From Mansonella perstans (Eukaryota > Nematoda > Chromadorea > Rhabditida > Onchocercidae): a stretch of DNA of 64,000 nucleotides. This document shows, one piece after another, positions 51,501 to 64,000 of this stretch (position 1 is its first letter; every line of letters begins with the position of its first letter). The translations under genes and the position numbers were made by a program. The notes beneath the pieces are model-generated. The model was given only the letters and a program-made list of their open reading frames with translations. It was not told where the DNA came from and did no database searches. The stretch covers positions 481,371 to 545,370 of the forward strand of contig JBAMDO010000056.1 in NCBI GenBank assembly GCA_037074765.1, given 5' to 3'.

Positions 51501-52934
51501 ATACTAAAGATAGACTTAATTTAAATTTACTTTGCCTTTCTATTCTAATTGAACTCTTTTCTTGCAGCAATTTGAAATTCTTTCTCTTAATGAAACAATA
51601 ATCAAAATTTATTTAAAAAAATTAAACTAAAATTAATCATGAAAATGGTGCGCAAAGTGTGATTCATTTGAACAATTTGCGCACTTGGAAATACATGAAA
51701 TTATCGTAAATAATTGACTATGTTTTTAAATTTTAATTTATTTTTTCCAAATGTTGCTAAATGGTATTTAGTTGAATATTTGGGCCTATTTCTAATAATA
51801 TATTATCGCTTTTAGTCTTTACATTAATTTAAAAGACTAAGCGAACGATTAATTAATGCTATTATATGTTAACTGATATACATATTACTGATTTCAATTT
51901 CTAAAAGAAAGAGAGAGAGATAGCAATGAGTGATAAGAAAATTGCTAGAGAGAGAGAGAATAATGAGGCTTTTTAAACCTGTCAGATAAGGGTCATGTGA
52001 TATTTTAAGATGACATTGATCTGTCTGAATGATGAATTTTAGCAAGTAATGCTGTTTGTATGTGTTGTAAAAAATTAAAAAAGAAAGGCTGGTAACATCG
52101 AAATGTCCTAATATGATTGATAAGAATGATTGGTTTGCCAAGAAAAAGAAAAACATCACTTATTGTTGTAATTCCTAAATGCTATTTATTTCATTTTATT
52201 TGTATGTTCCAACCATAATTGTGCACTATTTGAAATAAATCGTATTTTACTTTTAACAATTTTTCATCAATTATTCAACTTTTTTCTCATGTAAAATTTA
52301 TTTAATTAAATAGTGTACAATTATGGTTGGAGTATACAAATAAAATGAAATTTTTGATGATAGGATATCAATCAGTTGCTTTGTTGACATTTTTTTGTGA
52401 ATATTAAAATTAAAATTAAAACTGAAAATTTAGGTCGATTTTGCAAAAAATATTTAGCAAAAAAAAGTAACAAAGCATACAAAATAAACCAAAAAAAACT
52501 TATAAATTTTCAGTTTTAATTTTAATAAAAGGGAATTAAAAAATATAACAGTAAATTAAGCACAGGGAAAAATTTTTTTAGTGTCTAAATTTTCACATAA
52601 TTTTTTTAATATGTCAGAAGAAAAGAACAGAAAAAAAATGTTTCCTAATTTATTTCCTTGAAGTCTTGAAAATATGCCCAATTTTAATTTCGATTTAATC
52701 TAAAGTATAATTAAGATTATGGGCAGCAATATTCATGAAATATTGTTAATACACGCAATTTAAATAATTAAATTTTTCTGAAATCATTATATTTTGAAAT
52801 ACTTTATGCAATAATAACTAACAGTTTTCTTGTTTCTCATACAGCTTAGCGGTGTCACTTATTGCATGCACCCATTGAAATGACAGTGATAGCAGCGCCA
52901 GTGAAATTAATAATTGCCGTTTGGTATGATACAT
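42535..52934 (-). CDS. EGFR/LET-23-like receptor, copy 1: kinase-deleted and damaged
   Basis: Minus strand. Exon 1 (52934-52823) starts MYHTKRQLLISLALLSLSF, a signal peptide. Then 50785-50601, 50226-50070, 49892-49816 (L1: GNLEITYIT, ITGYLLIYENEFERITL, NNPYLCNW), 49701-49571 (CGDRCWGPNENMC; length breaks frame), 49449-49325, 48925-48784, 48496-48380 (Cys-rich 1), 47858-47732, 47514-47353, 47101-46890 (L2), 46789-46657, 46571-46362, 46194-46002, 45484-45348, 45228-45075, 44914-44784 (Cys-rich 2), 44620-about 44540 (transmembrane), 44043-43858 (LGQGAFGTVFL), 43540-43253 (VAIK lysine, alpha-C Glu), 43089-42897 and 42695-42535. The 43089 exon joins the start of the catalytic loop (LVQRD) directly to the C-terminal tail, so [11 protein letters not shown], activation segment and C-lobe are missing. 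The transmembrane exon has no frame-compatible donor and meets TGA at 44526-44524. It is either a pseudogene or a membrane-anchored kinase-less receptor. Confidence 0.85.
42897..43089 (-). other. In-frame deletion-fusion exon of receptor copy 1
   Basis: The exon begins AMKYLYKNILVQRD, the counterpart of [14 protein letters not shown] in copy 2 (57449-57297). It switches after RD to SGSIDSGRYQSDPVYDG, the counterpart of the tail exon 55914-55734. The frame stays open through the join, and 193 + 161 bases of the last exon is a multiple of three. The missing interval corresponds to about 55880-57415 in copy 2, five exon parts in all. The junction CGAGATT-CGGGAAGC shows only short shared bases on both sides. 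Confidence 0.9.
47895..48140. repeat. Minisatellite-like array in a receptor intron, copy 1
   Basis: Imperfect units of about 60-75 bases with the core AATTAAGGCA-TTCCAT-AGACAGTAA-AGTAT recur three to four times. The orthologous array in copy 2 is at about 62270-62525. It lies between the exons for the end of Cys-rich 1 and the start of L2. Confidence 0.65.
52188..52351. repeat. 44-base inverted repeat (hairpin, MITE-like)
   Basis: 52188-52231 and 52308-52351 are complementary at 41 of 44 positions with a 76-base spacer. The arms contain ATTTTATTTGTATGTTCC and CAACCATAATTGTGCACTATT. This is the geometry of a short non-autonomous inverted-repeat element or a strong RNA hairpin. Confidence 0.85.
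52409..52526. repeat. Perfect 24-base inverted repeat
   Basis: 52409-52432 is exactly complementary to 52503-52526, with arms built on AATTAAAACTGAAAATTTA and a 70-base A-rich spacer. It lies 57 bases beyond the larger inverted repeat, in the same first intron of receptor copy 1. Confidence 0.85.
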
Positions 52935-53498
52935 CGATGGACGGATGTATGGAAGGATTATCTATTAATGATTTTCAAATAGTTTAGAAAATTTTTTTTT
53001 AGCATGCAAATGATTTGAGCAATGAAAATAAGCTAATTTTCCAAAAAAATTCATTTTCTTTATTTTCAATCAAGAAACCTGGAGTATTACAGTAGTTTCA
53101 AGAAAATCTGGCTATAATTGAATTAACCGGGTGTTGATAATAAATTTTTGGAGAAGGGATTAATTCATTTCAGTTCAGCGTGACAAGTGCAAGGTTAAAA
53201 TCATCTTTAGAGGAAATTGTATTATTAATCATTTGAAATCATCATCCCAAATATATATCCGAAATTTAGTAATTTCTTACTGCGCAACCGATGATGACCC
53301 AAGCACACAGATAACGACAATTAACGAAGACAAAACCGCACAATAACAGCACGCCAGCAAACAATAAAATAATGTTAAGCTCAGCCAGTACATATATGTT
53401 GGAAGAATATAGAAATGTAAAAAATGCAATAATTCATATATGTAAATTTCCGGTAAACCTTATAAAGTGATAGTTTCAATGTTGTTTTTAGACTAAAA
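52935..53498 (-). promoter_or_regulatory. Upstream region of receptor copy 1, cut by the duplication border
   Basis: Only about 560 bases separate the signal-peptide ATG from the tandem junction at 53499, beyond which lies the 3' flank of copy 2. Any promoter for copy 1 must lie here or in foreign 3' flank. A TTAATAG about 30 bases before the ATG could accept a spliced leader. I cannot recognise specific motifs. Confidence 0.4.
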
Positions 53499-53699
53499 AG
53501 AAATCATACTTCTACAATACTTTTGGCTCAAAAGGACACATTTCAAAAAAAAAAAATAAATTTAAAAATGTTTCAAGAATGATTGAAATTTTTTTTAAAA
53601 TAAAATCTGATAAAATTCCGTTTCCGTTTTCAAACGTTGATTTAAAATAAATCATATGGCTCATCCAATACATCCATTCATTTTTTTCAACTGATAGGC

Positions 53700-54790
53700 C
53701 AAACCGTTCAATATTAATCTGATCGTTTATCAGAAAAAATATTTCTTATTTTACAATTCTCCAAAGAGCTTATAAATTTTTAGGCCTTAATGTTAGTTCA
53801 TTTTTATTATTGTATATATAAATCAATGAATTGAATGTAAAAAATGGGTGGAGTAGTTTTACTGTTGTAAAGAAGTAGTTTACTCAGCCAATGAACCATA
53901 CATTTAGTAATTCGTTAAATAAAAATTTTTGTTAATAAAAATTTTGTTAAATAAAAGCAACGCTTAATTTTTAATAGGTAATTCTCTAAATAGTTAAGAT
54001 TCTCGCAGACTTTAATATTATGCAAAGATTTAAAAGCATACTGTAAAAAATATTATTGTAAAGAAACACTGTAAAGAAATGGTTTACTGAACCAATAGCT
54101 GATTGCCATTTAGTATTTATCTAATTTGTCAAATAAAACTATCGCATATTTCATAATGGATATATAATTTTATAATATCTTCGATCATTTATGCCATATC
54201 ACTAAAATCTCCTGCAGTCGCTAAAATAAAATTAAATCCGTCTTGTTCGCGCTACAGTATACACAAAAAAATTGAAGAGTTCAACTTAAAGATCACTATT
54301 GCTCAGTTTTTATGCAAAATCAGAAGAGGTTATGCAAGAAATATAGTTTCTGTAATCACTTATAAAACGATCACAAAATCAAAAGCAACTCGTGATTCAC
54401 CCCAAAATTAATCAGATGAATCATCGATTTCTTAAATTACCAAATGTAATTTAGTTTATTAAATAAATTCTTCAAAGAGTTAATAAATTTATATGCCTTA
54501 ATGTTAGCTCATTTTTTTAATTGTTTAGATAAAATTCAGTGAATTGAACTCATACTGTAAAAAATGCCGTTCTTACAGAACAGGAACGGTTCACTTAGCC
54601 AATAGACACATCCAGTTTAGAATTTACCTAACTTGTCAAACAAAAATATCTCTTATTTTACAATTCTCCAAAGAGTTAATAATTTTACAGGCCTTAATTA
54701 ATGTTGGTTCATTTTTATGGTTTATGGACACAATAAATTGAATGCATGCAGTGAAGAATGCTGCTGTAAGGAAATAGTTGTTAATGTTGG
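53700..54790. repeat. Degenerate tandem repeats downstream of receptor copy 2
   Basis: Near-identical duplicate of the array at 40860-41950, shifted by 12,840 bases. Only a handful of substitutions separate the two. Confidence 0.65.
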
Positions 54791-55371
54791 GAAATATTAT
54801 TAATGTAAAGGTATCTGTGTATTTTGTAAAGTCCATCAGATATTTTGAAAAAGTAATGAATGTTAGAAATGAGTATGGAAAGTGTTATATATTTTATCAA
54901 CCTTATCAATCTTTCAACATTCATTTATTTGCGACATAAAATATGATCTGAGCTCAATTTTATTTGATAAGTCTTTTTTCATGCAAAAGATAAATTTAAA
55001 TATTTATTATACAATAAAAATAATATACAATATTGCGCGTCGCATTCTCTGAAAGAATTGAAGCATTTCTGATGATCATTGCACAAAATGAGCTTTTATC
55101 AAAAACATGAAATAGAACTCTTCGAAATATAAAAATAAAATTTGAGAGAAAAAATTATGGCCATGGAAAAAATAAATTACAAATGTGCAACATAAAATTT
55201 TTTCTAAAAATGAATAGCTTATTCAATTCAAATAAAATAAACTTGGAAATGTTTGATTTCAAAACATTTTAATAAAAAAATAAAATAAAATAAATTTATG
55301 GACATATTTTGGTAAAAAAAAATTAAAATGTAAAATTGCGTTCAATATCGCGAAATTAGCACAAATCAAAA

Positions 55372-63915
<8,544 letters not shown>

Positions 63916-64000
63916 CTAAAATTATGAATATTTTTTTTTCAGCATTTTCTCTAAGCATATTCTAAATCATTATTTTCATGTTTCAAAAATGATAAATTTT

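Larger units (their letters stand above)
50786..52822. other. First intron of receptor copy 1
   Basis: A 2.0-kb intron separating the signal-peptide exon from L1, the longest intron of the gene. It contains GA-rich DNA at 51910-51958 and two inverted repeats (52188-52351 and 52409-52526). No exon-like segments were seen. Confidence 0.65.
40659..53498. repeat. Segmental tandem duplication, unit 1 (12.84 kb)
   Basis: Sequence from AGAAATCATACTTCTACAATAC onward at 40659 restarts at 53499 in the same orientation, so the unit is 12,840 bases. The unit holds EGFR-like copy 1 from about 560 bases upstream of its signal-peptide exon to about 1.9 kb beyond its stop. The first 1.5 kb are almost identical to unit 2, while the middle has diverged strongly. 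Confidence 0.93.

Noticed and set aside
42535..52934. Treating receptor copy 1 as an ordinary intact EGFR gene
   Set aside because: The kinase core is deleted, the transmembrane exon lacks an in-phase donor and one ectodomain exon breaks frame.

Overview
The window is AT-rich eukaryotic DNA with spliced genes. Exons are short, and introns mostly end in TTTTAG or TTTCAG. The gene content points to a nematode: a paramyosin tail, an ODR-2/HOT-type Ly-6 protein, a LET-23-like EGF receptor and a WDR23-like protein. The compact filarial/spirurid style makes a clade III parasite my best guess, but the sequence does not prove the species.

Layout, left to right. 1-5838 (+): the C-terminal 657 residues of paramyosin, a thick-filament rod, in 11 exons. 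9367-11263 (-): a four-exon secreted Ly-6/uPAR protein with ten cysteines. 11264-20634: mostly non-coding, with simple repeats and one tRNA-Asp(GTC). 20635-23098 (+): a complete six-exon TSPO (translocator protein). 25041-40658: a long repeat family surrounding a complete 12-exon divergent WDR23/DCAF11-like WD40 gene (30205-33687, +). Decayed pieces of the same kind of gene lie nearby, together with a weak membrane-protein relic at 27.6-28.4 kb.

40659-64000 (-): a direct tandem duplication with a 12.84-kb unit carrying an EGFR/LET-23-family receptor tyrosine kinase. Copy 2 (55372-63915, its 5' end beyond the window) has an open, phase-consistent set of 21 exons with all canonical kinase motifs. 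Copy 1 (42535-52934) keeps its own signal peptide and nearly all of the ectodomain. It has lost the catalytic loop, DFG, activation segment and C-lobe through a deletion that joins the kinase N-lobe in frame to the C-terminal phosphotyrosine tail. It also has a defective transmembrane-exon splice site followed by a stop, and one ectodomain exon whose length breaks frame. Copy 1 is therefore either a pseudogene or a kinase-less (decoy-type) receptor. This is the most interesting part of the window.

The genes do not form an operon or an obvious pathway. Paramyosin belongs to muscle, TSPO to mitochondrial or other membranes, WDR23-like proteins to CUL4-DDB1 ubiquitin ligases, and the two receptors to EGF signalling. 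Exon boundaries were read by eye from splice signals, reading-frame continuity and family resemblance. No searches were run.
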